Origin: Strigamia acuminata
Lineage: Eukaryota; Arthropoda; Chilopoda; Geophilomorpha; Linotaeniidae
DNA: 64,000 bases
Assembly (NCBI GenBank): GCA_949358305.1
Contig: OX442316.1
Span: 3,782,001-3,846,000, forward strand
Direction of reading: 5' to 3'
Shown here: positions 55,803-64,000 of the stretch, one piece after another
How the letters are laid out: each line of letters starts with the position of its first letter
Position numbering within the stretch: position 1 is the stretch's first letter
The notes under the pieces: generated by a model
Database searches by the model: none
Told to the model about the DNA's origin: nothing
The model's input: only the letters and a program-made list of their open reading frames with translations
Made by a program: the position numbers and the translations under genes

Positions 55803-57461
55803 TTGATGGCAGCCATTAAGGACTACGTCGGCGCTGTGTGTTACCTCGGATGGAATTACGGTTTCATTCAGCATGGGGAATCAGAAAAAGACAACATTTA
55901 TTTCCACAAAAACAAAGTTGTCTCAGATTTATGTGATTCCGATTCATTTGATTCAGATTCATTTGATTCAGATTTATTTGATTCGATACACGTAAACGAC
56001 GTAGTCACGTGCGATGCCGAAGTTGTGAAAAAGCAAAGCTCCAAGTACAGAGCCACCAGGGTGCAAGTTGAAATCGAGCAAAGTGTAGGCTTATACAACT
56101 GCAAAGGAACCGTATCGAAATTGGACAAATCTGATGGCCAAATCGAAGCCGACGCAAAAACTGTATTTTTTTATCATCGCAATTTTTATTCCGAAAACAA
56201 GCTAAAAGTTGAGTGCATAGAAGAAGTCCTAAAAATTGGAGATTTCGTGTATTTCGATGCAATTAAGGGTTCAAAATGGCGCGCGACTCGGGTGTGGACT
56301 AAACCGCCGCATACGAGCGAAAATTCGACCATAAATAAAGAAGGGACAATTTTAAGTGTTTCTGAAACCGAGGGGTTAATTTCGTTCGGTTCCGATACAT
56401 TTTCCCAGCGAATATTCTTCTCAATCGATGCGTTTTATGAGCATGGAGAGCGAGTTGACGACTTGACCTCGGTTTTGCGGAGGCTCACGGAAGTGAAAGT
56501 TGAGGCTAAAACGTGGGAGGCGGAAAACGGCGAACGGATCAAGTGTCAGTGGATCGCCACGCGCGTTTGGATTGGAGATCCTCCGAAATCCAATAAGAGT
56601 TCAACCGCATTGTGCAATGTCGAGGGAATTATCGTTAAAGTGCTCGCTCAACGCGCCATTTTTCGGTTCGCGGACCAATCGCGCGACGATAACAGCGTCG
56701 GCTTCGATGCGAACGATTTCTACGACGATGGTAAGAAGGTTTTGAATCTGGAATGGTGTCTTAAGGTCGGGGATAAAGTGAATTTCGACGCAATGTTGGC
56801 CGAAGACGATAATAAATGGAGGGCCGTTGTTGTTTGGAAGGGAGATAAGCCTAATCACACGACCATAATCGACAAAATGAAATGTGTGGAGCAATACTTG
56901 GAAAAGAATTGTCCGTTAATCAAAAGCAACGATATAAACTCGAGCGACGTGCCCGTTGTAACGGTTTCTAGCGAAAATTGTAGTCAAAATGGCGGATCAC
57001 CAAATGGCGGCGCTAGTGATGGAACGTCCGAGTTTGATGGGACGGGAGAAAACGATCTCAAATTAACTGTAAATGAAGATACGGAAGAGAATCAAGCGGT
57101 GGAAATTAGTGCCGTTAGTAAATGTCAAATTATGTTGAAGAAAATCGATTCTCTCGCGGAAAAGTTGAATTTGAAAGACGATTTGCAAAATGGAGACGTT
57201 GAAGATGGAATAAAGAATTATGGAAATAATTCGTTTTGTAGTAATTTTGAAAAGCTTATGGAAGACATGACAACAATTGCGGACATTTTGGATAGAACAA
57301 GCAAGAACATACAAGAATACAGTTGCAATGAACGAACTGGTAGTCATGGTGATGGTTTCAAGGAAATTGTTGAATCAAGTACGCCAAGGAAAAAAGAAGC
57401 TTCAACTCAAACTCTTTTCACTGGAGAAATATTTTGCTCACATGTTTACGTTGAACCGTAG
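55803..57461 (+). CDS. Protein with four tandem OB-fold (S1/cold-shock-like) repeats, family member 1
   Basis: Single coding exon, 552 aa. Four repeats of about 75-90 aa: residues about 8-90 (GAVCYLGWNYGFIQHGESEK..KYRATRVQ, closest to a cold-shock domain), 97-168 (GTVSKLDKSDGQI..IGDFVYFDAIKGSKWRATRVW), 176-262 and 272-355 (VGDKVNFDAMLAEDDNKWRA). The repeated VGDxVxFDAxxxxxKWRAxxVW resembles S1-like/OB RNA-binding domains such as that of CCAR1. A low-complexity DSDSFDSDSFDSDLFDS insert sits in repeat 1. The fourth repeat and the following IIDK..DVPVVTV segment are clearly paralogous to member 2, but this gene lacks the winged helix of the others. No membrane anchor. Nucleic-acid binding is inferred. 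Poly(A) signal near 57608. Confidence 0.75.
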   Translation: MMAAIKDYVGAVCYLGWNYGFIQHGESEKDNIYFHKNKVVSDLCDSDSFDSDSFDSDLFDSIHVNDVVTCDAEVVKKQSSKYRATRVQVEIEQSVGLYNCKGTVSKLDKSDGQIEADAKTVFFYHRNFYSENKLKVECIEEVLKIGDFVYFDAIKGSKWRATRVWTKPPHTSENSTINKEGTILSVSETEGLISFGSDTFSQRIFFSIDAFYEHGERVDDLTSVLRRLTEVKVEAKTWEAENGERIKCQWIATRVWIGDPPKSNKSSTALCNVEGIIVKVLAQRAIFRFADQSRDDNSVGFDANDFYDDGKKVLNLEWCLKVGDKVNFDAMLAEDDNKWRAVVVWKGDKPNHTTIIDKMKCVEQYLEKNCPLIKSNDINSSDVPVVTVSSENCSQNGGSPNGGASDGTSEFDGTGENDLKLTVNEDTEENQAVEISAVSKCQIMLKKIDSLAEKLNLKDDLQNGDVEDGIKNYGNNSFCSNFEKLMEDMTTIADILDRTSKNIQEYSCNERTGSHGDGFKEIVESSTPRKKEASTQTLFTGEIFCSHVYVEP

Positions 57462-58113
57462 ATTATTTTGTACATTTTTTTGTTTTTTTTTTCTAACTCG
57501 CTTTTTTTTCTCACTCACTTTGTTCATCTTTTTTATGTATACTCAAATATGAATTTTTATTATACTTTTAATCTGAATGAAAAAACATCCTGTTTCCTGT
57601 TTTGTACAATAAATAGAATGAGATATTTTGAAATAACGTACGGAGATCTAAAAATATCTTCAAAGGTACCACCCAAACAGCTGTCATTTCATTTAATATC
57701 ACGAGGAAACAAAAACGAGGCCTATAAATGTTTATCCATTTAAAATTAGTTGGCGGAATGAACACTGAGGGCAGTAGTGATCGGTTTCGATTTACTTCGT
57801 AGATGGCAGCACTGTTTAGAGTTATCACGCGGCTTTGATCGCTGCCACAGGTGCATTTTTTATCGTAAAAGGTAACTTTACTCGATAAAATAAATTCAAT
57901 TATTCATTTTAGGTTTCGTAATCAGATAACGGCGTAACTCCGACTGATTTTCGGTGAAGTAGTTTTTGTAAACCGTCGACGTCCTCCTCGCTCAGTTTTG
58001 ATTTCGGTAATGTAATGGCACCGCTTTTGTAATGTAAATTTTAGATCAATTTTAACGATTTTAACAACCTTATCTCGCCGTATTTCAGTCGCAAACGATC
58101 CAATCTAAAAAAG
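57462..58113. other. Spacer and 5' UTR exon of family member 2
   Basis: Contains the member 1 poly(A) signal and, before 58114, a likely 5' UTR intron ending TATTTCAG 26 bp upstream of the ATG. The same layout, a non-coding exon then an acceptor just before ATG, recurs in the other members. Confidence 0.5.
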
Positions 58114-59580
58114 ATGGAGCGGCGAGCAGCAATCACCGGTGAGGAAACCGAAGTGATCGACTTTATAAAACGCATAATGAAGAAATCCGACGGAGCAATC
58201 GCCGTGCACCGTCTGAAAATCCAACTAGAAGCGCTCCCAAAAGCGATGAAAAGTATTATTGGAGGCATCACTAACAAACAATTGAGTGAATTTCTCATAA
58301 AACACAGCGAACACTTCGTGGTGCGCTTCGGCGTTGCGTATATCGGTCTAAATGATCCGTCGGTGCAGTACGGACGGGTGTTTACGGATGTTTGCGGGAA
58401 ATTCGAAAGCAAGCGAAAAATACGTTTATTGGAGGACAACTCTTTCGCGTTTGTTACGAAAGTCACCGCCAACGCCGGGAAGTTTGAAATTGGGGACTTT
58501 GTCAAATGCAATGTCAATAAAGGAGCGGGTCAGTTGATGGCGTCGCACTTACGTCCAATTCCGGCGCAAGAGGTCGCTTCGACCTCGATTAAATCGTCAA
58601 ACGACGAGAAAACACGAGAATCAGGCAAGAAAACACGTGAACCAGGCAAGAAAAAACGGGGGAAGAAGAATAAAAAGTCGACGGGCAGTCCGAATGGTCC
58701 AAAAGGTGTCGTCAACACCGAAATTGATTACAAAAATGCGGAAAATTTGGTTAATGTTGCCGGATCCGTCGTCAAGTTGACGCACCAAAATGGCCGGCTT
58801 CGGTTCGGAGATGATAATTACGCCGGTGAAGTTTGTTTCGTTATTGACGATTATTACGAGGAGGAAAAAAAGGTTTTGAATCTCGAATGGTACTTGAAGG
58901 TTGGCGATGAGGTGTTGTTCGACGCCATCTTGGAAGAAGGGATCAGGTGGAAAGTGTTGGTTGTGTGGAAAGGAATTCGGCCACAAATCACAACCATAAT
59001 CGATAAAAAGAGAACGTTGGAAGAGTATTTAGAGAGGAATAATCCATTGATTTCCATGGATTTTTGTTTAGATGTGCACGGCGATGTGCCCATCGTGACT
59101 GTTGGCGGTGCAAAAGCATCCAAGAAGGGAAATCTGGTGGCAAAAAGTGGAACTAAGCCAACGAATTGTCAGGAAACGGGAACTAAGCCTAAGTGTGAAA
59201 GGGATTTTGAGAAAACGGGAAGTCAAACGGAGAAAAGCGATGGTTTAGTCGTAAAAAGTTATAGAGATGCACTTTGTGAGTCATTAGTGAAGAAAAGTGA
59301 GGTTAGGTCGGTGGATAGAACCTATGGTAGCATGGATGACGTTGAAAGTGGTGGATCAACGAATGATTTTGTTAAAAATCGTGTGACGACATCCAATGTT
59401 GATTGTGGAGTTTTTAGGGAGATTCAAACTGGAACTGATGTGCAAGTTGTACTTAAACGACCAATGTATAATGAGGTCGCCCAGAAATCGAAAGATGAAG
59501 CGAAGAAATGTTCAACTGGAGATGATCAACAAGTTAGTGGGGACAATGACAATAATTGCTGTAAATGTGCAATGTTGTGA
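58114..59580 (+). CDS. Winged-helix / OB-fold protein with CAAX box, family member 2
   Basis: Single coding exon, 488 aa. Residues about 8-75 (EETEVIDFIKRIMKKSDGAI..LSEFLIKHSEHFVVRFGVAYI) resemble the N-terminal winged helix of Egalitarian-type proteins. About 85-150 is a first OB-like domain (YGRVFTDVCGKF..FEIGDFVKCNVNKGAG). A very basic linker (KKKRGKKNKKS) precedes a second OB-like domain at about 205-290 (VGDEVLFDAILEEG..VVWKG). The C-terminal 180 aa are polar and low-complexity. The last residues NNCCKCAML form a CAAX box (CAML, Leu-ending, so geranylgeranyl-type) preceded by extra cysteines that could be palmitoylated. Members 3 and 4 instead end in transmembrane helices. RNA or DNA binding at a membrane is inferred. 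Confidence 0.75.
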   Translation: MERRAAITGEETEVIDFIKRIMKKSDGAIAVHRLKIQLEALPKAMKSIIGGITNKQLSEFLIKHSEHFVVRFGVAYIGLNDPSVQYGRVFTDVCGKFESKRKIRLLEDNSFAFVTKVTANAGKFEIGDFVKCNVNKGAGQLMASHLRPIPAQEVASTSIKSSNDEKTRESGKKTREPGKKKRGKKNKKSTGSPNGPKGVVNTEIDYKNAENLVNVAGSVVKLTHQNGRLRFGDDNYAGEVCFVIDDYYEEEKKVLNLEWYLKVGDEVLFDAILEEGIRWKVLVVWKGIRPQITTIIDKKRTLEEYLERNNPLISMDFCLDVHGDVPIVTVGGAKASKKGNLVAKSGTKPTNCQETGTKPKCERDFEKTGSQTEKSDGLVVKSYRDALCESLVKKSEVRSVDRTYGSMDDVESGGSTNDFVKNRVTTSNVDCGVFREIQTGTDVQVVLKRPMYNEVAQKSKDEAKKCSTGDDQQVSGDNDNNCCKCAML

Positions 59581-60199
59581 TTATTTTATTTGTTTATTTT
59601 GTGAAATAAACATTCCATTTATTTGGCTTTGATTTATCTGTTTGCATTTCATTTAGATGAAATCTTAGTGCGGTTGAAAATTTAAAAATAATTCGCGCAA
59701 TTTAAAAATTACAAGAAATAAATTATCACGAACCGGAACCAATATTTTCCATAATTTTCCGAACCGGAACACCAAATTTCTTGGCAAATTTCTCAAATTC
59801 GTATCATTAGTTTGCGCAATTGCCACTACGGGCGCCACAGCAATCGGGAGTTCTGATATTTATCTTTTTAGATGATGTATTGGCATTTCTTCATTCCGAT
59901 TAGGTATCTTAAGGATTTGCTTTAAAAACTCAATAATTTCGGTTTCCTGATTGATTTTTAAATTTTTCTCTCTAGAAAATTAAATCCAAAACAAACTTTT
60001 AACTTCAAAATATTTGTTTCGTTAGTTTGCGGCGTTTATTGCCATTTGGCAGCACCGTCGAATAAATTTGCACGTTACTTGTATTTCCCACTGACATTAC
60101 ACTTCATAGAGCACCTGAATCCGGTACCGGTATGTATTAGTATTACTACGACACGTATCTTGTATTAAAACATTGAAATTAAATTTCTAGACGCCGAAA
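59581..60199. other. Spacer and 5' UTR intron of family member 3
   Basis: Poly(A) signal of member 2 near 59605. No other exon seen. An acceptor AATTTCTAG ends 10 bp before the next ATG. Confidence 0.45.
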
Positions 60200-60913
60200 A
60201 TGCCTCCTATTCTTACCCATAGTGAAGTTAAAGATGTCAGCGCCCGGGAACCCGACGTTGTTGTGTTTTTGAGGCAAATTCTTAAGAACCAGGATGGAGA
60301 AATGCCACTACGCCACCTAATAAGGCAATTATCAGAACTCCCGATACGATTCCAACATTTAATTGGAGATCACAAAAAACTGTTTAAATTTCTTGCCAAA
60401 CACCACAAACATTTCACGGTGCGCTATGGCGTGTTATACATCGTTAAAAACGAGCTATCGGCACAATATGGTCGGATTTATACCGATGTGGTCGGTGAAA
60501 TTGTGGGAAAACGGCAAATACATTTGTTGAATTCTGACACCATTTTGGATATTCCAAAACTCGCCGCAGAGGCGAATGACTTTCAAATTGGAGCGCTGGT
60601 TAAATGCAACGCAACTAGAGGAGGAATTCGAATGGTGGCGACGGAAATACGTGAAGCCGTTGGTCCGGACACTCGAAAGGCGTCTCTTTTGGTTGATTTA
60701 TTGGAAGAAGAAATTGGGGAAACCGATGGAAGCGTTGAAAAAGGTCCTGCCTGTGTGGAAGAGTCGGAATTTGTCGGTGGAGATGACATTTTGGATTGGA
60801 GCAACGTAGATATGGATCAAAGTGTGATAGAAATGGAAGATCAACTCCCTTTGCTCGCCATCATTGTCGTCGTGTTTTTCACTATATTGTTCGCCATGAG
60901 TATCGAAATTTAA
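60200..60913 (+). CDS. Winged-helix / OB-fold protein with C-terminal membrane anchor, family member 3
   Basis: Single coding exon, 237 aa, the shortest member. Winged helix at about residues 13-85 (VVVFLRQILKNQDGEMPLRH..FKFLAKHHKHFTVRYGVLYI), OB-like domain at about 90-155 (YGRIYTDVVGEIVGKRQIHL..FQIGALVKCNATRGG), then an acidic linker (DLLEEEIGETDGS; DWSNVDMDQSVIEMEDQ) and a C-terminal hydrophobic helix (LLAIIVVVFFTILFAMSIEI) ending at the stop codon. The second OB domain is missing. No signal peptide, so it fits a tail-anchored protein facing the cytosol, such as on ER or mitochondria. Confidence 0.75.
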   Translation: MPPILTHSEVKDVSAREPDVVVFLRQILKNQDGEMPLRHLIRQLSELPIRFQHLIGDHKKLFKFLAKHHKHFTVRYGVLYIVKNELSAQYGRIYTDVVGEIVGKRQIHLLNSDTILDIPKLAAEANDFQIGALVKCNATRGGIRMVATEIREAVGPDTRKASLLVDLLEEEIGETDGSVEKGPACVEESEFVGGDDILDWSNVDMDQSVIEMEDQLPLLAIIVVVFFTILFAMSIEI

Positions 60914-61294
60914 TATTTAGAAAATTTTTGAATGTATAACAACCTCAAAACAGCCAACAAAGGCATTTTGTAATTATATAATTTTTTTTTTCCGTAATAA
61001 AAATTAAATTGAATTTATTTGCATTTCTTTGTATATTTTGTCAAGAAAAATTAGAAAAATTAAAAAAAGAAAAATCGAATCACGTAAAATTTCTTGAAAT
61101 TTTAATTATGCAAATTTTGTAAGCTTATTTTTTGTCGTCATTTCCTGTTTAGATGCAATTTTAATCATTCAGCAAAACATTTTCAACGTCTTCACGCTTC
61201 ATTTGTACGTCGGTAAGACAATATTTTAGAATTATTCGCGTTATTTGATTCAATTCCTAAACTTTTAGAGCGGCCTATTTAATTACTAATAATA
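60914..61294. other. Spacer and 5' UTR exon of family member 4
   Basis: AATAAA near 60996 for member 3. A donor-like CG/GTAAGAC near 61214 and an acceptor ACTTTTAG near 61262-61269 suggest a short 5' UTR intron before the next ATG. Confidence 0.45.
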
Positions 61295-62227
61295 ATGGAA
61301 GAAGAAACCAAAGTCCTCAACTTTTTGTACCGACTTATCAAGAGGACTAACGGAAAAATCCCAACACATCACTTAAAACAACATTTAGTCAAGCTGCCCG
61401 ACGGTTTTCAAAATGTCGTCGGACTCGGCGGGGATAACTTGCACGTATTCCTCGTCAAACACAACGAGATTTTCACCGTGCGCCGCGGCATTACTTTTCT
61501 CGTCAAATACGATCACAGGCTGCAATACGGACGTGTATTTTCCGACATGTACGGCAAAGTGGTGAGTGTCCACCGCATACGCTTGGAGAACGAATACAGC
61601 GTTTTCATCCCGAAACGAACTGGAATTACGATCAAGTTGCAAATTGGAGATTTCGTTCAATGCCACGCGAGTTACGGCGCTCACGAATTGCAGGCGACGC
61701 AAATCCGGCTGGTCAAGGATCCCGACAAGGTAATTTCGCCCACTTCGCCTCTCAGAGACGAACGAAATGAAAAAATGGGACATAGAACGTATTTTGGAGA
61801 GAATCTCGTGTTCAATGCGCAAGGATATGTCGTGCAATTGAGTCACCAATACGGACAACTTGAATTCAAACACGATCGTTACAAGGGAGATATTTATTTT
61901 TGTATTGATGATTATTACGAGGATGGTAAGAAGGTTTTGAGTCTTCAATGGTTTTTAGAAGTTGGTGATTTGGTGTTGTTTGACGCCATTTTGGAAGATG
62001 ACGGCAAGTGGCACGCGGGCTTTGTGTGGAAGGGATTGAATCCTCGGTGCTCTAGTTGGGCGGATAAGCGGAAAGAGTTTGAGGAATATGTGAGAAGACG
62101 TTGTCCAAACGCGTGGAAGAAGAATAAGGTGGTGGAGAAGGAAAGTTTGAATTGGGAGAATCTTGTCTCTTTGTTTGCTGTCATTCTTTGTTTTTATGTC
62201 GCTGTGTTGTGGCAGCAGTTTTTTTAA
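61295..62227 (+). CDS. Winged-helix / two OB-fold protein with C-terminal membrane anchor, family member 4
   Basis: Single coding exon, 310 aa. Winged helix about residues 3-72 (EETKVLNFLYRLIKRTNGKI..LHVFLVKHNEIFTVRRGITF), OB-like domain 1 about 78-148 (YGRVFSDMYGKVVS..LQIGDFVQCHASYGA), OB-like domain 2 about 175-255 (FNAQGYVVQLSHQYGQLEFK..VGDLVLFDAILEDDGKW), then a basic stretch (RRRCPNAWKKNK) and a terminal helix (NLVSLFAVILCFYVAVLWQQFF) with only FF after it. It has the full domain set of member 2 with a transmembrane anchor in place of the long tail and CAAX box. Poly(A) signal near 62333. Confidence 0.77.
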   Translation: MEEETKVLNFLYRLIKRTNGKIPTHHLKQHLVKLPDGFQNVVGLGGDNLHVFLVKHNEIFTVRRGITFLVKYDHRLQYGRVFSDMYGKVVSVHRIRLENEYSVFIPKRTGITIKLQIGDFVQCHASYGAHELQATQIRLVKDPDKVISPTSPLRDERNEKMGHRTYFGENLVFNAQGYVVQLSHQYGQLEFKHDRYKGDIYFCIDDYYEDGKKVLSLQWFLEVGDLVLFDAILEDDGKWHAGFVWKGLNPRCSSWADKRKEFEEYVRRRCPNAWKKNKVVEKESLNWENLVSLFAVILCFYVAVLWQQFF

Positions 62228-62829
62228 AAGTGTTTGTTACAATCCTTTTCGTTTGTAATTTGTAAAAAAGTCATTTTGAATTAATTGTGTAGAAGTGGCA
62301 AAGTTTTTTGTTTATAAAAATGTGATTGATTTAATAAAAATTGTTTACAAGGCTCCTAACAGAAATTAGCACAAAATATCAATAAATTTTTATTTTTTTA
62401 TTTTTTCTGAAATATAATTTTTTGAGAATTAACAAATATTTTTACAATAGAACATCTATTTCCAAGAGTAAGTTAAAAATTATTTGTTTTCCTCAAGCTG
62501 TTTTATTCTAGCCTGTGATAATTAATAATGCATTTAAACAATGGGTTTTCCTGAGCAAATATCCACGTGTGTGCATAAACAAGAGCAGCAACTTTAAAAA
62601 GATATCCCATTAACGCAAAACAATGACAATTCAGTAGAATGCAACAATATATTAAAAATATGAAGTTTATTGTGACTCGGCAATTAGACATCTGCGAACT
62701 TTCGAAATATTAAATGGGTATAGATTGATGTATTGATGTATTGATTTTAATCAGTCAGGGAATTTAAATCGGCTGAATTTACGTAAGAAATCATTTTCAA
62801 TTCGAGCTTTATGCACGACTGACACCATA
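62228..62829. other. Intergenic, no gene seen
   Basis: Member 4 poly(A) signal, then AT-rich sequence. The frame upstream of the P450 Met stays open leftwards to an acceptor-like TTTTAATCAG, so a further upstream P450 exon is possible. Confidence 0.4.
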
Positions 62830-62951
62830 ATGTTGAAAAATCTACCACCTGGACCCATTGGAGTTCCAATTTTGGGCTATTTGCCCTTTTTAGGCAGTAA
62901 ACTTCATCTCACCATCACTAAATTAAAGGAGAAATATGGAGACTTATTTAC
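62830..62951 (+). CDS. Cytochrome P450, N-terminal exon (partial)
   Basis: Heme monooxygenase of the microsomal P450 superfamily. The exon encodes the Pro-rich hinge and start of the catalytic domain ([20 protein letters not shown], then [10 protein letters not shown]) and ends at a good donor (C/GTGAGT). Short PPGPxGxPxxGxxxxL spacing resembles clan 2 (CYP2/18/305-like). The hydrophobic membrane anchor that normally precedes PPGP is absent: only MLKN lies before it. An anchor exon may lie upstream, or this may be a detritus exon. No second exon was found in the remaining 1 kb; the gene would continue past the window end and enclose secreted gene C in its intron. Confidence 0.6.
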
Positions 62952-63264
62952 GTGAGTAATTTTCAAACCGTTTTCCATTGAATACAATTTTTATATTTAC
63001 ACAGTACAATTCTTATTTTCACTTGTTTGAAAACCAAAGCTACACAGTATTGTGTTTATTCAACATAGCAACGTTAAACAATCCAGGATGAAAGCTTTGT
63101 AGCATTCAGATATCTCAATGACTTGTCCAATTCAAGAAAGTATGTGCAAACCGCTTGAGACATTTAAGTATTCAGTTAACCAGTTTGTAGTTAACAAGAC
63201 AAAAAAACAAAAAAAAAAAAACAAACAGTAAAAATCAGGATTTTATTTTTCCACTCGAATTCAA

Positions 63265-63718
63265 TTATTCACATTTGCAGATTCCATCCATCCATCCATT
63301 TTTGGCCATTGTTGTATTAGTATAGGTGTATTTAGTTGTCTTTTTGGGACGAGACGACCAGCACGTAATATATTTGCAAATATTTTTCAACGCTAGTTCT
63401 TTCGTAGCTGTAACAAATAAATAAAACATAATATAATAAAATATGACAATGTGATATAATACCGCAAAATACAGAGGACTTTGGAGCAAGTACGTCAGTT
63501 ATGCATTTTGGGTAAAAAATGGCCCATGTCATGTCAGTGTAAATTTTATCTTTGTGAGGACTACTGAAAGCGAATTCACAGAACTCATCGGCGTCTTTAC
63601 AAGTGGCTACTAATCTCCAATTTGTATCCAACTCCTCCATAATTTTATCTTGGCTTCCTGCATTCGTGCAGCAAAAACAAGAAAAAGCCAAAACGAAATA
63701 AACGATCAACAGTTTCAT
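63265..63718 (-). CDS. Secreted eight-cysteine protein, paralogue C
   Basis: Exons 63463-63718 and 63265-63407 on the minus strand, joined by a short intron at the same phase-1 site as in A and B; 132 aa. Signal peptide about residues 1-20 (MKLLIVYFVLAFSCFCCTNA). Pattern: ATC, EFC, YPKC, VFC, ICKYITC, ICKC, so all eight cysteines are kept though overall identity to A and B is low. It shares the ELDTNW motif. The promoter core (GCTATTGTTTGGAAAGCAAT, ATACAGGATATAA) upstream matches A and B. It sits about 9 kb from B, in the opposite orientation and beyond the winged-helix cluster, so it is an older or rearranged duplicate. Confidence 0.72.
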
Positions 63719-64000
63719 TTTCGGTCAGCTGATTGAGATGAATCCCTGGATAAAAGTGCTGTAAGCGTATAATTATATCCTGTATAATTAATTTCTATTG
63801 CTTTCCAAACAATAGCTGCATCCAATAAATGCTCCATTATTCATCTCATTTTCAACTGTTTAAAATATTTGTAAACAATTAAAACAAAAATAATAAAATG
63901 GAATAAAAATTTGGCGAAGTGCGAGAGCTGCACCAAGTGCATTGCGCTGCAGGTATGGAACTGCTTGCTTGTTAAGCCTTTTTGCTCGTCAAACAAAAAA
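63719..64000. promoter_or_regulatory. Promoter region of secreted gene C
   Basis: Read on the minus strand, it contains TGCAGCTATTGTTTGGAAAG and TATACAGGATATAATTATAC within about 100 bp of the ATG, shared with paralogues A and B. Beyond this I see no exon before the window end. Confidence 0.45.

Noticed and set aside
56500-57347. Alternative-frame ORFs inside winged-helix/OB member 1
   Set aside because: Shadows of the 552-aa frame, which has the repeat structure and paralogues.
1-64000. tRNA, rRNA, CRISPR or retroviral/LTR genes
   Set aside because: No cloverleaf, rRNA core, repeat-spacer array, reverse transcriptase or integrase motif was seen by eye; a tRNAscan/RepeatMasker run would settle this.

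Overview
The window looks like nuclear DNA of an arthropod. It is AT-rich. Genes are split by many short introns with GT-AG borders, often 55-100 bp long. There is an interstitial (TTAGG)n telomere-type array, the arthropod telomere repeat. Every conserved gene has an animal orthologue. A dynein-arm assembly factor (DNAAF3) implies motile cilia or flagellated sperm. I cannot name the species; a non-dipteran arthropod (crustacean, chelicerate, myriapod or basal insect) is an inference.

Layout. 0.7-5.7 kb is a compact cluster: DNAAF3 (-), a MANBAL/anon-73B1 small membrane protein (-) and a serine-rich basic protein (+), the last two separated by only 96 bp. 5.7-11.9 kb is transposon-rich, with one small two-helix membrane protein at 8.1 kb. 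11.9-19.3 kb is a complete 17-exon dimethylglycine dehydrogenase (DMGDH, +), most of whose larger introns are filled by miniature inverted-repeat elements. 21.5-38.0 kb is a large minus-strand gene of about 27 exons for a Piccolo/Fife-type presynaptic active-zone scaffold (zinc finger, polyQ, PDZ, C2). 38.0-42.4 kb is intergenic. 42.4-46.5 kb is nocturnin (+). 48.2-49.0 kb is troponin C (+).

49.7-64 kb is the most unusual part. It holds three paralogues of a small secreted eight-cysteine family (two +, one -), a DNA transposon with an 8-bp target duplication that carries a RING-finger ORF, and four tandem + strand genes for a Egalitarian-type winged-helix / OB-fold (S1- or cold-shock-like) family. 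Three of those four end in membrane-targeting signals: two C-terminal transmembrane anchors and one CAAX box. The first exon of a cytochrome P450 follows at 62.8 kb.

The conserved genes do not form one pathway. They cover axoneme assembly, mitochondrial choline/one-carbon catabolism, synaptic vesicle release, NADP(H)/RNA metabolism by nocturnin, and muscle calcium sensing. The two local families (eight-cysteine secreted proteins, winged-helix/OB proteins) are the clearest lineage-specific expansions. Non-autonomous DNA transposons (hAT-like with 8-bp duplications, a pogo-like element, and several foldback families) and minisatellites account for most non-coding sequence. I saw no rRNA, tRNA or CRISPR.
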